DNA from: Rhynchopus sp. YZ270_cl-10
Taxonomy: Eukaryota > Euglenozoa > Diplonemea > Diplonemida > Diplonemidae
Length of the DNA: 64,000 bases
NCBI GenBank assembly: GCA_964035575.1
Contig: OZ037858.1
Coordinates: 930,001 to 994,000, forward strand
Direction of reading: 5' to 3'
A program made the position numbers and the translations under genes. Shown here one piece after another: positions 17,654-28,506 of the stretch. The notes beneath the pieces were generated by a model. The model searched no databases, was not told the DNA's origin, and worked only from the letters and a program-made list of their open reading frames with translations. Positions within the stretch are counted from its first letter, which is position 1, and every line of letters starts with the position of its first letter.

Positions 17654-20600
17654 ATGGTCGAGCAACTGCTTGTGTCTCCGGCACAGGAGAAGGAGATGAC
17701 GCCTGTTGTGGCAAAGGAGGACGAGGCCGACAAGGACACCGCCGTTGTGCCTGTGGAGGGTGAGGGTGAGGGTGAGGCGGAGGCGGAGGCCGAGGCAGAA
17801 GGGGCAAAACGGTGGTACAACCACGGACAGTCCTACGTCACCTATGAGGAGTTCCGTGAGACGCCGATGGGTGTGGACATCCTCGGTGGCCCTGAGCCGT
17901 TTGACGCGGAGCAGGAGGTGCAGGCGAAGTGGAAGACCCTGCAGACGGAGGAGGTGCACAGGAAGCTCGGCGGACACTACGACCTGCAGGAGATGGAGAA
18001 CTTCGAGAAGCCCTGGAGCAAGATGACGGTGCTCGAGAAGATCGAGAGTGCGTCAGTCTCCGTGATCAAGTTCTGCGCGATCTGGGGAGTGCTGTACCTG
18101 TTCATCATCTCCCTCGGGATCATGGGGGACGCCTTCAAGATCCTTGGAGGGCGCTCGTCCGGAAAGGCCTTCCGTGACAGTGCGCTGCTTGCAAACCCTG
18201 TGGCCGGACTTGCGATTGGTATCCTTGCGACTGTGCTGATGCAGTCGTCGTCGACAACAACGTCGATTGTGATTTCGATGGCGGCGGCAGACCTGGTGAC
18301 AATCAAGAACGCTGCGTACCTGATCATGGGGGCAAACATCGGAACCTCTGTGACAAACACGCTGGTGTCGATTGCGCATCTGAACAGCGCGGCAGAGTAC
18401 AGACGTGCCTTCACCGGAGCTGTCTTCCACGACATGTTCAACTGGCTGACAGTCGGGATGTTCCTGCCGCTGGAGGCGTCGTCTGGGTTCCTTGTGGAGC
18501 TTGCGACTGCTGCTGTGGACTCCCTTGGGATCTCTGACGACAGCGAGAAGCGTGGCAAGGTTGAGTTCATCAAGAAGATCACGAAGCCTGCGACAGGAAG
18601 GATTGTGTCGACGGACAAGAAGCTCATTGAGAAGATTGCGGCTGCGGAGACAAGCGAGGAGGTGTCGAAGCTGGAGAAGAAGACCATCATCAAGCAGTCG
18701 TCTGGACACGTTCTGCGCGACACGGCGATCACGGACAACGAGGCCGGTGTGCTGCTGCTGTTTGCCTCGCTGACGATGCTTGCCACGTGCCTGCTGCTCC
18801 TTGTGAAGCTGCTGCAGTCTGTGCTGAAGGGCCGTGTGGCTGTGTGGACCCGCTACCTGCTGAACATTGAGTTCAAGAACCCCATTCTGCGCTCGTGCGG
18901 AGGGTTCGACAACTACATCCTGCTGCTCTTCGGAACCGGGTGCACGATTCTTGTGCAGTCGTCGTCTGTGTTCACGTCGACGCTGACGCCGCTTGTCGGG
19001 ATTGGTCTGATCCACATTGAGAAGGCTGTGGCCCTGACCCACGGCGCAAACATCGGAACCACTGTGACAGGTGTGCTCTCTGCGCTGTCTGGAAGCAACG
19101 TGCACAAGGGTATGCGTGTGGCACTCGAGCACGTGTTCTTCAACTGCCTCGGAACGGTTGTGTGGTTCGTGATCTGGCCGCTGCGTCCTGTGCCGCTGAA
19201 CATGGCGAAGTTCCTGGGTGGCACGGCAGCAAACCTGCGTTGGTTCCCGATTGCATACATTCTGGCTGGGTTCGTGGGGTTCCCGCTGCTGATCATTGCC
19301 CTGTCGATTCCCGGCTGGCAGGTGCTGTGCGGTGTGATGACACCTATTGTGGCCATCTGCCTTCTCTTCACAACGTGGGTGCTGCTGCGCAGAAACCGTG
19401 CGGACCTGCTCCCGCGCAGCATGCCCTTCCTGCGTGCGGACACCCTGTGCGGCTTCCAGCTCCCGAACTTCATGCTTCTGTGGGGAGGCGACGTCGACCA
19501 CGATGCCGTGAACGTGCAGGAGCTGCAGGAGAAGGAGGCGCTGCGCAAGGCACGTGAGGCGGCAACACGCGACTGGGCATACTCCCCGGCAGCGTGGGGG
19601 CTGGTGATCATGGCCTTTGTCGGTGCGGTGATCTGCATCCCGACGACGCAGTGGCGCAGAATCAGGTACGCATCCGAGGACGTTGGGCGTGACGAGATCG
19701 GTCTTGGGCTGTGGGAGGTCTGCTCTGGGGCGTACGAGAGCGACCACAAGCTGATGACGGCCCCGACGAAGGCGTGCACGTACACCGACCTTGTGCACGA
19801 CTGTGCGGCAGAGCTGCGCACGACCTGCGAGACGGACAGCACGTGGGCCACAACAGAGGCACAGACAAAGAGCGAGAAGCTTGCCTACGAGCGTGCCTTC
19901 CTTGCGTGCTCGGAGCTGGGATGCCGTGCGCTTGCCTGGGAGAACGCATGCAAGGAGATGGGCTCTGTGTGCAAGGGGGCGTACCACGCGGACTGGTGCA
20001 GCGCTGTGCTTGACGAGTACACGTTCTTCCACCAGGTGAACCAGGACGACAACGGGGTGGTGCTGCACTACGGGGAGGCGACGGACGGAGTGGTTGTGCC
20101 GGACGTTCTCTCCCACCAGAGCGGGTTCTACAGCGAAGCACCGGAGGAGGAGGATGACGAGGCAAGCACGAACTCCTTCACCGTGCTGTCGACAGCGAAC
20201 GCGGCCCTTGGGGACTCTGTGATTCCGTCCCTGGCTGGGCTTGCGTACGACGTTGAGACAGGGTTCGTGCACGCTGTGTCGAGCCGTGGATGCAACTCGA
20301 ACAACTCGTTCTCGGCACAGCACCTGACGCTGGCGCTGGACCACTCGTTCACGTCCGAGGTGACGACGAAGACTGTGGGCGTGAGGGCGACGACCGACAT
20401 TGGTGTGGACTCGCCGAACGCAGCAGGCCAGGGCTTTGCGCTCTCGAACGTGTGCACCGGCACTGCGGAGGTCCCGACAACGACGACGGTGGACGGGTAC
20501 GCCATGGGGGACATGGACATCCTGAACCGCACTGGGGGTGTGTTCATCGGTGCTGAGCAGTACGGGCCGAAGGTGGTTGTGTGGAACGCGGCGGGTGTGC

Positions 20601-21934
20601 TGGCGACCTACGTGCCGGCGAACCTGGCCGCAGACGGCACCTACAGCAACGCGTCCGGGACTGTGTTTGGGGTGCTCCCGGACATCTTCTCGCAGCGTGG
20701 CGCTGGGCGTGGGCTGAAGACCCTTGCGGTGAACGGGGACAAGACGCTTGTGGTTGTGTGCATGGCGTCGGCCCTGACGCACGACAACACGACGCTGGCG
20801 AGCTCGCGTGTGACACGTTGCGCAATGCTGAACGTGACCTACGGCTACGACAAGCCTGCCCTTGAGTTCCAGAAGGTGGTGGTGCTGCAGGACGCCGGGG
20901 CTGACCAGGCGACTGTGCAGCTCACCGGGGCGACCTGGACGTCGGACATGAAGGTGCTGTTCCTGGAGAAGCGTGGTGAGGCGGAGAACGCAACGGCGCG
21001 TGTGGTTGAGGTTGACTTCACGAAGGGAACGGACATTGCGCAGAACGGAACCTACAACGACATGACCACGGGGACGAACGGCCACGCAGCGGGGCTTGCG
21101 AACCTGGAGGAGAAGGTTGTCGGCACGGACGGACTGCCCTCGGTCGCGACGCTGCGCACGCTGTTTGAGATGGAGGTGTACCCGGCGCCGATGAAGCTCC
21201 TGCAGACAGTCCCGTCGGACTTCCCTGCATCCAGCCTTGCGGGTCTTGTGGCCGTGAACGACTTCACCCTTGTGATGTCGGAGGAGGGCGCCGACACGAT
21301 GAAGGTGTGGGTGCTGCAGGTGGAGTACGACGTGGACCTGTCCCTGGACCGCGAGTCCCTCCCGTCGACGTCTGTGTCGAAGTTTGTGAAGGGCGACAAG
21401 TGCCGCGACATCTCGGAGGTGTGCCCGGTGGGCGGCCTTGAGGGGGACATGGAGGCCATTGGCGGGCTCACAATCACAGGCACCCTGTTCCTCGGGATTG
21501 GGATGGTGATGATCACAACGTACTCGCTCTGGACTGACAGCGCTGTGTTCGGGAAGCTGCTGATCCCGTCTGGCGCAGTCCTGACGCTGGCCTGGGTGCT
21601 GCTCCTGGCCGCCTGGACCCATGTGATGGCCCTCAGCGAGAACGAGTACGGATGCTACTTCCAGGACGAGGCCATGCGCGGCGGGATGGTGCTGACTGTC
21701 GGGAAGTTGAAGTACCTCACCATGGCGTCCTACTCGTGGGCCTTCTGCATCTACGCCTGGGGTCTCCTCACCATCTCCATCATTGTCATCTGGGCCCACG
21801 TCGTCTCCCGTTGTGTCAACCCCGAAGCCCACAACAAGGCACCTGTCGACGGGGAGGCTGAGGCAGCTGTTGATGCCAACAAGGAGGATAACAACAAGAA
21901 CGGGGAAACGAACAAGGAGCCTGCGGACCTGTGA
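17654..21934 (+). CDS. SLC34-like Na+/Pi cotransporter with phytase-like ectodomain, copy 1
   Basis: 1426 residues, intronless. Residues about 1-130 are cytosolic with an acidic Gly-Glu/Ala-Glu repeat. Two Na/Pi-cotransporter repeats follow, each with the SLC34 signature: QSSSTTTS at 197 with GANIGTSVTN near 226, and QSSSVFTSTLTPLVGIG at 435 with GANIGTTVTG near 464. Known SLC34 proteins end at about 600-700 residues. This one adds a membrane helix (about 647-667), a Cys-rich segment, a region of about 400 residues (about 843-1245) resembling the 'esterase-like activity of phytase' family (SLAGLAYD, FIGAEQYGP, RGLKTLAVNGDKTLVV, VLFLEKRGE then ARVVEVDFTKGTDI), and three more helices (about 1272-1390). 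It probably imports phosphate with Na+. The phytase-like part would face outside; its own catalysis is unproven, since family Glu positions read DMDI and RGLKT. The first 20 residues differ from copies 2-5. Confidence 0.85.
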   Translation: MVEQLLVSPAQEKEMTPVVAKEDEADKDTAVVPVEGEGEGEAEAEAEAEGAKRWYNHGQSYVTYEEFRETPMGVDILGGPEPFDAEQEVQAKWKTLQTEEVHRKLGGHYDLQEMENFEKPWSKMTVLEKIESASVSVIKFCAIWGVLYLFIISLGIMGDAFKILGGRSSGKAFRDSALLANPVAGLAIGILATVLMQSSSTTTSIVISMAAADLVTIKNAAYLIMGANIGTSVTNTLVSIAHLNSAAEYRRAFTGAVFHDMFNWLTVGMFLPLEASSGFLVELATAAVDSLGISDDSEKRGKVEFIKKITKPATGRIVSTDKKLIEKIAAAETSEEVSKLEKKTIIKQSSGHVLRDTAITDNEAGVLLLFASLTMLATCLLLLVKLLQSVLKGRVAVWTRYLLNIEFKNPILRSCGGFDNYILLLFGTGCTILVQSSSVFTSTLTPLVGIGLIHIEKAVALTHGANIGTTVTGVLSALSGSNVHKGMRVALEHVFFNCLGTVVWFVIWPLRPVPLNMAKFLGGTAANLRWFPIAYILAGFVGFPLLIIALSIPGWQVLCGVMTPIVAICLLFTTWVLLRRNRADLLPRSMPFLRADTLCGFQLPNFMLLWGGDVDHDAVNVQELQEKEALRKAREAATRDWAYSPAAWGLVIMAFVGAVICIPTTQWRRIRYASEDVGRDEIGLGLWEVCSGAYESDHKLMTAPTKACTYTDLVHDCAAELRTTCETDSTWATTEAQTKSEKLAYERAFLACSELGCRALAWENACKEMGSVCKGAYHADWCSAVLDEYTFFHQVNQDDNGVVLHYGEATDGVVVPDVLSHQSGFYSEAPEEEDDEASTNSFTVLSTANAALGDSVIPSLAGLAYDVETGFVHAVSSRGCNSNNSFSAQHLTLALDHSFTSEVTTKTVGVRATTDIGVDSPNAAGQGFALSNVCTGTAEVPTTTTVDGYAMGDMDILNRTGGVFIGAEQYGPKVVVWNAAGVLATYVPANLAADGTYSNASGTVFGVLPDIFSQRGAGRGLKTLAVNGDKTLVVVCMASALTHDNTTLASSRVTRCAMLNVTYGYDKPALEFQKVVVLQDAGADQATVQLTGATWTSDMKVLFLEKRGEAENATARVVEVDFTKGTDIAQNGTYNDMTTGTNGHAAGLANLEEKVVGTDGLPSVATLRTLFEMEVYPAPMKLLQTVPSDFPASSLAGLVAVNDFTLVMSEEGADTMKVWVLQVEYDVDLSLDRESLPSTSVSKFVKGDKCRDISEVCPVGGLEGDMEAIGGLTITGTLFLGIGMVMITTYSLWTDSAVFGKLLIPSGAVLTLAWVLLLAAWTHVMALSENEYGCYFQDEAMRGGMVLTVGKLKYLTMASYSWAFCIYAWGLLTISIIVIWAHVVSRCVNPEAHNKAPVDGEAEAAVDANKEDNNKNGETNKEPADL

Positions 21935-23066
21935 GAGTAGTCCCGCAGTGTGTGGTTCGGGTCTGTTCTGTTTTTTTCTTGTTATACGTTACCTCTTTTT
22001 TTTTTGGGATTGGGACTGGGGCTGTGTTTTTATGATTAGTTATTTTTGTACCCTCATCTGATTGACCATTTTTCTGTTTAGAAGATGTGTGTGTGTGTGT
22101 GTGCCAGTGAGGCCCATGCATCTGTCTCAACATTTATTGCCGCGGAGTGTCAGTGCCTGCGTCCCAGAGGCGTTTCGCACTATCAACTTTACTTTATTTT
22201 TATATCTGTTTTATTTTTGCATCATCTCACCGTCTCTTTTCCGTGCACTGCTCTGCACCTTCTCTTGCCATGGCATGAGGGGCAAGGCGGTTATGCTCCC
22301 GAAGCGGGCATGGACAGGTCTTGTATGCGCTATGTTTTGCAAGCCCTGCCTGTGTCCAAAGGAAGAACGGGAACATCTGCCGTGCAGGCTGCCAAGGATG
22401 ACGTTTTTCTTCGTGCAAATTTTTATGAAAAATGCCATATTCCCTGTCGCATCACCCCACCCTTTTTATGTTTCCACTTTTGTCCACCCACCGGGCTTCT
22501 CTGCATGGCGTGCATCTCATCTGCCGGTAATACAAATGCCTTGGCGTGATAGCTGCTGCATGCGTAGTTGTCTTTGTGTCTTGTCTAGGGTTGGCTTTTC
22601 CCTCTTTGCTTTGCTTTGCTTTTTGCTTCTTCAGAAAGGAGACTGTCTTCATTATGTGGAGACGTTTGCCGCTGGGAGCACAACGTATGTATTGTCGCCA
22701 GATCAGGCGTGTTGCTGGTGGACGGATCTTCCGCCGCCGTTTGTTGTTGTTTTTTTCTTTTTCTTTTTCCTCCTCTTTTTTATCCATTTTCTTTGCCTGT
22801 TCATTTCTATATCCTCAATTTATTTTTTTGCTGTGTTTTGTTGATATCCCCTTCTTCTGCTTGACGTGGGCCCACTAGGCCACGAGAAGCGTGAAACGGA
22901 AACGCGAACACATCACATAAATAAGAGACGCAAAACCGATGTTGGGGGTACATGTTTTCTTTGCTTCTCTGAGTTTTCCCACACCCCACTCCACCCACTC
23001 CACCCACTCCACCCACTCTGCACATCACAACAGCTACTTGCAAAACACACTTAAAAGAAAACGAAA
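21935..23066 (+). other. Array spacer 1 (3' and 5' flanks of transporter genes)
   Basis: 1132 bp, no gene supported. Two hairpin elements lie in tandem: GATG..CATC type at 22082-22123, with a GT-repeat-expanded arm and loop CAGTGAGG, and AGTGC/GCACT type at 22152-22181, with a CCAGAGG loop and an ATCAACTTTACTTTATT tail. Before the ATG are three CCACTCCACC-like tandem units, then CATCACAACAG ending near 23036, the probable leader splice site or start region. Confidence 0.7.
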
Positions 23067-23189
23067 ATGGTTGAGCAGCCGAACGCTGCTGTGGCAGGGG
23101 ATGTGCCACCCCAGGCACAGGAGACGGAGATGACGCCTGTTGTGGCAAAGGAGGACGAGGCCGACAAGGACACCGCCGTTGTGCCTGTG

Positions 23190-23220
<31 letters not shown>

Positions 23221-26200
23221 AGGCCGAGGCCGAGGCAGAAGGGGCAAGGCGGTGGTACAACCACGGACAGTCCTACGTCACCTATGAGGAGTTCCGTGAG
23301 ACGCCGATGGGTGTGGACATCCTCGGTGGCCCTGAGCCGTTTGACGCGGAGCAGGAGGTGCAGGCGAAGTGGAAGACCCTGCAGACGGAGGAGGTGCACA
23401 GGAAGCTCGGCGGACACTACGACCTGCAGGAGATGGAGAACTTCGAGAAGCCCTGGAGCAAGATGACGGTGCTCGAGAAGATCGAGAGTGCGTCAGTCTC
23501 CGTGATCAAGTTCTGCGCGATCTGGGGAGTGCTGTACCTGTTCATCATCTCCCTCGGGATCATGGGGGACGCCTTCAAGATCCTTGGAGGGCGCTCGTCC
23601 GGAAAGGCCTTCCGTGACAGTGCGCTGCTTGCAAACCCTGTGGCCGGACTTGCGATTGGTATCCTTGCGACTGTGCTGATGCAGTCGTCGTCGACAACAA
23701 CGTCGATTGTGATTTCGATGGCGGCGGCAGACCTGGTGACAATCAAGAACGCTGCGTACCTGATCATGGGGGCAAACATCGGAACCTCTGTGACAAACAC
23801 GCTGGTGTCGATTGCGCATCTGAACAGCGCGGCAGAGTACAGACGTGCCTTCACCGGAGCTGTCTTCCACGACATGTTCAACTGGCTGACAGTCGGGATG
23901 TTCCTGCCGCTGGAGGCGTCGTCTGGGTTCCTTGTGGAGCTTGCGACTGCTGCTGTGGACTCCCTTGGGATCTCTGACGACAGCGAGAAGCGTGGCAAGG
24001 TTGAGTTCATCAAGAAGATCACGAAGCCTGCGACAGGAAGGATTGTGTCGACGGACAAGAAGCTCATTGAGAAGATTGCGGCTGCGGAGACAAGCGAGGA
24101 GGTGTCGAAGCTGGAGAAGAAGACCATCATCAAGCAGTCGTCTGGACACGTTCTGCGCGACACGGCGATCACGGACAACGAGGCCGGTGTGCTGCTGCTG
24201 TTTGCCTCGCTGACGATGCTTGCCACGTGCCTGCTGCTCCTTGTGAAGCTGCTGCAGTCTGTGCTGAAGGGCCGTGTGGCTGTGTGGACCCGCTACCTGC
24301 TGAACATTGAGTTCAAGAACCCCATTCTGCGCTCGTGCGGAGGGTTCGACAACTACATCCTGCTGCTCTTCGGAACCGGGTGCACGATTCTTGTGCAGTC
24401 GTCGTCTGTGTTCACGTCGACGCTGACGCCGCTTGTCGGGATTGGTCTGATCCACATTGAGAAGGCTGTGGCCCTGACCCACGGCGCAAACATCGGAACC
24501 ACTGTGACAGGTGTGCTCTCTGCGCTGTCTGGAAGCAACGTGCACAAGGGTATGCGTGTGGCACTCGAGCACGTGTTCTTCAACTGCCTCGGAACGGTTG
24601 TGTGGTTCGTGATCTGGCCGCTGCGTCCTGTGCCGCTGAACATGGCGAAGTTCCTGGGTGGCACGGCAGCAAACCTGCGTTGGTTCCCGATTGCATACAT
24701 TCTGGCTGGGTTCGTGGGGTTCCCGCTGCTGATCATTGCCCTGTCGATTCCCGGCTGGCAGGTGCTGTGCGGTGTGATGACACCTATTGTGGCCATCTGC
24801 CTTCTCTTCACAACGTGGGTGCTGCTGCGCAGAAACCGTGCGGACCTGCTCCCGCGCAGCATGCCCTTCCTGCGTGCGGACACCCTGTGCGGCTTCCAGC
24901 TCCCGAACTTCATGCTTCTGTGGGGAGGCGACGTCGACCACGATGCCGTGAACGTGCAGGAGCTGCAGGAGAAGGAGGCGCTGCGCAAGGCACGTGAGGC
25001 GGCAACACGCGACTGGGCATACTCCCCGGCAGCGTGGGGGCTGGTGATCATGGCCTTTGTCGGTGCGGTGATCTGCATCCCGACGACGCAGTGGCGCAGA
25101 ATCAGGTACGCATCCGAGGACGTTGGGCGTGACGAGATCGGTCTTGGGCTGTGGGAGGTCTGCTCTGGGGCGTACGAGAGCGACCACAAGCTGATGACGG
25201 CCCCGACGAAGGCGTGCACGTACACCGACCTTGTGCACGACTGTGCGGCAGAGCTGCGCACGACCTGCGAGACGGACAGCACGTGGGCCACAACAGAGGC
25301 ACAGACAAAGAGCGAGAAGCTTGCCTACGAGCGTGCCTTCCTTGCGTGCTCGGAGCTGGGATGCCGTGCGCTTGCCTGGGAGAACGCATGCAAGGAGATG
25401 GGCTCTGTGTGCAAGGGGGCGTACCACGCGGACTGGTGCAGCGCTGTGCTTGACGAGTACACGTTCTTCCACCAGGTGAACCAGGACGACAACGGGGTGG
25501 TGCTGCACTACGGGGAGGCGACGGACGGAGTGGTTGTGCCGGACGTTCTCTCCCACCAGAGCGGGTTCTACAGCGAAGCACCGGAGGAGGAGGATGACGA
25601 GGCAAGCACGAACTCCTTCACCGTGCTGTCGACAGCGAACGCGGCCCTTGGGGACTCTGTGATTCCGTCCCTGGCTGGGCTTGCGTACGACGTTGAGACA
25701 GGGTTCGTGCACGCTGTGTCGAGCCGTGGATGCAACTCGAACAACTCGTTCTCGGCACAGCACCTGACGCTGGCGCTGGACCACTCGTTCACGTCCGAGG
25801 TGACGACGAAGACTGTGGGCGTGAGGGCGACGACCGACATTGGTGTGGACTCGCCGAACGCAGCAGGCCAGGGCTTTGCGCTCTCGAACGTGTGCACCGG
25901 CACTGCGGAGGTCCCGACAACGACGACGGTGGACGGGTACGCCATGGGGGACATGGACATCCTGAACCGCACTGGGGGTGTGTTCATCGGTGCTGAGCAG
26001 TACGGGCCGAAGGTGGTTGTGTGGAACGCGGCGGGTGTGCTGGCGACCTACGTGCCGGCGAACCTGGCCGCAGACGGCACCTACAGCAACGCGTCCGGGA
26101 CTGTGTTTGGGGTGCTCCCGGACATCTTCTCGCAGCGTGGCGCTGGGCGTGGGCTGAAGACCCTTGCGGTGAACGGGGACAAGACGCTTGTGGTTGTGTG

Positions 26201-27374
26201 CATGGCGTCGGCCCTGACGCACGACAACACGACGCTGGCGAGCTCGCGTGTGACACGTTGCGCAATGCTGAACGTGACCTACGGCTACGACAAGCCTGCC
26301 CTTGAGTTCCAGAAGGTGGTGGTGCTGCAGGACGCCGGGGCTGACCAGGCGACTGTGCAGCTCACCGGGGCGACCTGGACGTCGGACATGAAGGTGCTGT
26401 TCCTGGAGAAGCGTGGTGAGGCGGAGAACGCAACGGCGCGTGTGGTTGAGGTTGACTTCACGAAGGGAACGGACATTGCGCAGAACGGAACCTACAACGA
26501 CATGACCACGGGGACGAACGGCCACGCAGCGGGGCTTGCGAACCTGGAGGAGAAGGTTGTCGGCACGGACGGACTGCCCTCGGTCGCGACGCTGCGCACG
26601 CTGTTTGAGATGGAGGTGTACCCGGCGCCGATGAAGCTCCTGCAGACAGTCCCGTCGGACTTCCCTGCATCCAGCCTTGCGGGTCTTGTGGCCGTGAACG
26701 ACTTCACCCTTGTGATGTCGGAGGAGGGCGCCGACACGATGAAGGTGTGGGTGCTGCAGGTGGAGTACGACGTGGACCTGTCCCTGGACCGCGAGTCCCT
26801 CCCGTCGACGTCTGTGTCGAAGTTTGTGAAGGGCGACAAGTGCCGCGACATCTCGGAGGTGTGCCCGGTGGGCGGCCTTGAGGGGGACATGGAGGCCATT
26901 GGCGGGCTCACAATCACAGGCACCCTGTTCCTCGGGATTGGGATGGTGATGATCACAACGTACTCGCTCTGGACTGACAGCGCTGTGTTCGGGAAGCTGC
27001 TGATCCCGTCTGGCGCAGTCCTGACGCTGGCCTGGGTGCTGCTCCTGGCCGCCTGGACCCATGTGATGGCCCTCAGCGAGAACGAGTACGGATGCTACTT
27101 CCAGGACGAGGCCATGCGCGGCGGGATGGTGCTGACTGTCGGGAAGTTGAAGTACCTCACCATGGCGTCCTACTCGTGGGCCTTCTGCATCTACGCCTGG
27201 GGTCTCCTCACCATCTCCATCATTGTCATCTGGGCCCACGTCGTCTCCCGTTGTGTCAACCCCGAAGCCCACAACAAGGCACCTGTCGACGGGGAGGCTG
27301 AGGCAGCTGTTGATGCCAACAAGGAGGATAACAACAAGAACGGGGAAACGAACAAGGAGCCTGCGGACCTGTGA
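23067..27374 (+). CDS. SLC34-like Na+/Pi cotransporter with phytase-like ectodomain, copy 2
   Basis: 1435 residues, same architecture as copy 1. The N-terminus (MVEQPNAAVAGDVPPQAQ) defines the type shared by copies 2-5. It has the longest acidic repeat, with one extra Gly-Glu pair compared with copies 3-5. The C-terminus ends NKNGETNKEPADL as in copies 1, 3 and 4. Confidence 0.85.
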
Positions 27375-28506
27375 GAGTAGTCCCGCAGTGTGTGGTTCGG
27401 GTCTGTTCTGTTTTTTTCTTGTTATACGTTACCTCTTTTTTTTTTGGGATTGGGACTGGGGCTGTGTTTTTATGATTAGTTATTTTTGTACCCTCATCTG
27501 ATTGACCATTTTTCTGTTTAGAAGATGTGTGTGTGTGTGTGTGCCAGTGAGGCCCATGCATCTGTCTCAACATTTATTGCCGCGGAGTGTCAGTGCCTGC
27601 GTCCCAGAGGCGTTTCGCACTATCAACTTTACTTTATTTTTATATCTGTTTTATTTTTGCATCATCTCACCGTCTCTTTTCCGTGCACTGCTCTGCACCT
27701 TCTCTTGCCATGGCATGAGGGGCAAGGCGGTTATGCTCCCGAAGCGGGCATGGACAGGTCTTGTATGCGCTATGTTTTGCAAGCCCTGCCTGTGTCCAAA
27801 GGAAGAACGGGAACATCTGCCGTGCAGGCTGCCAAGGATGACGTTTTTCTTCGTGCAAATTTTTATGAAAAATGCCATATTCCCTGTCGCATCACCCCAC
27901 CCTTTTTATGTTTCCACTTTTGTCCACCCACCGGGCTTCTCTGCATGGCGTGCATCTCATCTGCCGGTAATACAAATGCCTTGGCGTGATAGCTGCTGCA
28001 TGCGTAGTTGTCTTTGTGTCTTGTCTAGGGTTGGCTTTTCCCTCTTTGCTTTGCTTTGCTTTTTGCTTCTTCAGAAAGGAGACTGTCTTCATTATGTGGA
28101 GACGTTTGCCGCTGGGAGCACAACGTATGTATTGTCGCCAGATCAGGCGTGTTGCTGGTGGACGGATCTTCCGCCGCCGTTTGTTGTTGTTTTTTTCTTT
28201 TTCTTTTTCCTCCTCTTTTTTATCCATTTTCTTTGCCTGTTCATTTCTATATCCTCAATTTATTTTTTTGCTGTGTTTTGTTGATATCCCCTTCTTCTGC
28301 TTGACGTGGGCCCACTAGGCCACGAGAAGCGTGAAACGGAAACGCGAACACATCACATAAATAAGAGACGCAAAACCGATGTTGGGGGTACATGTTTTCT
28401 TTGCTTCTCTGAGTTTTCCCACACCCCACTCCACCCACTCCACCCACTCCACCCACTCTGCACATCACAACAGCTACTTGCAAAACACACTTAAAAGAAA
28501 ACGAAA
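27375..28506 (+). other. Array spacer 2
   Basis: Appears the same as spacer 1, with hairpins at 27522-27563 and 27592-27621 and the CCACTCCACC repeats before the next ATG. Confidence 0.7.

Noticed and set aside
18053-21832. Antisense open frame of 1259 codons inside each transporter gene
   Set aside because: It exists because the sense gene's GC-biased codons avoid stops in the antisense frame. The product is Arg/His/Leu-rich without domains, and it repeats identically in all copies.
22062-22844. 260-codon open frame in each array spacer
   Set aside because: Phe/Cys-rich, covers the hairpin elements and T-runs, has no codon bias and no domain. Conservation between spacers reflects array homogenisation.
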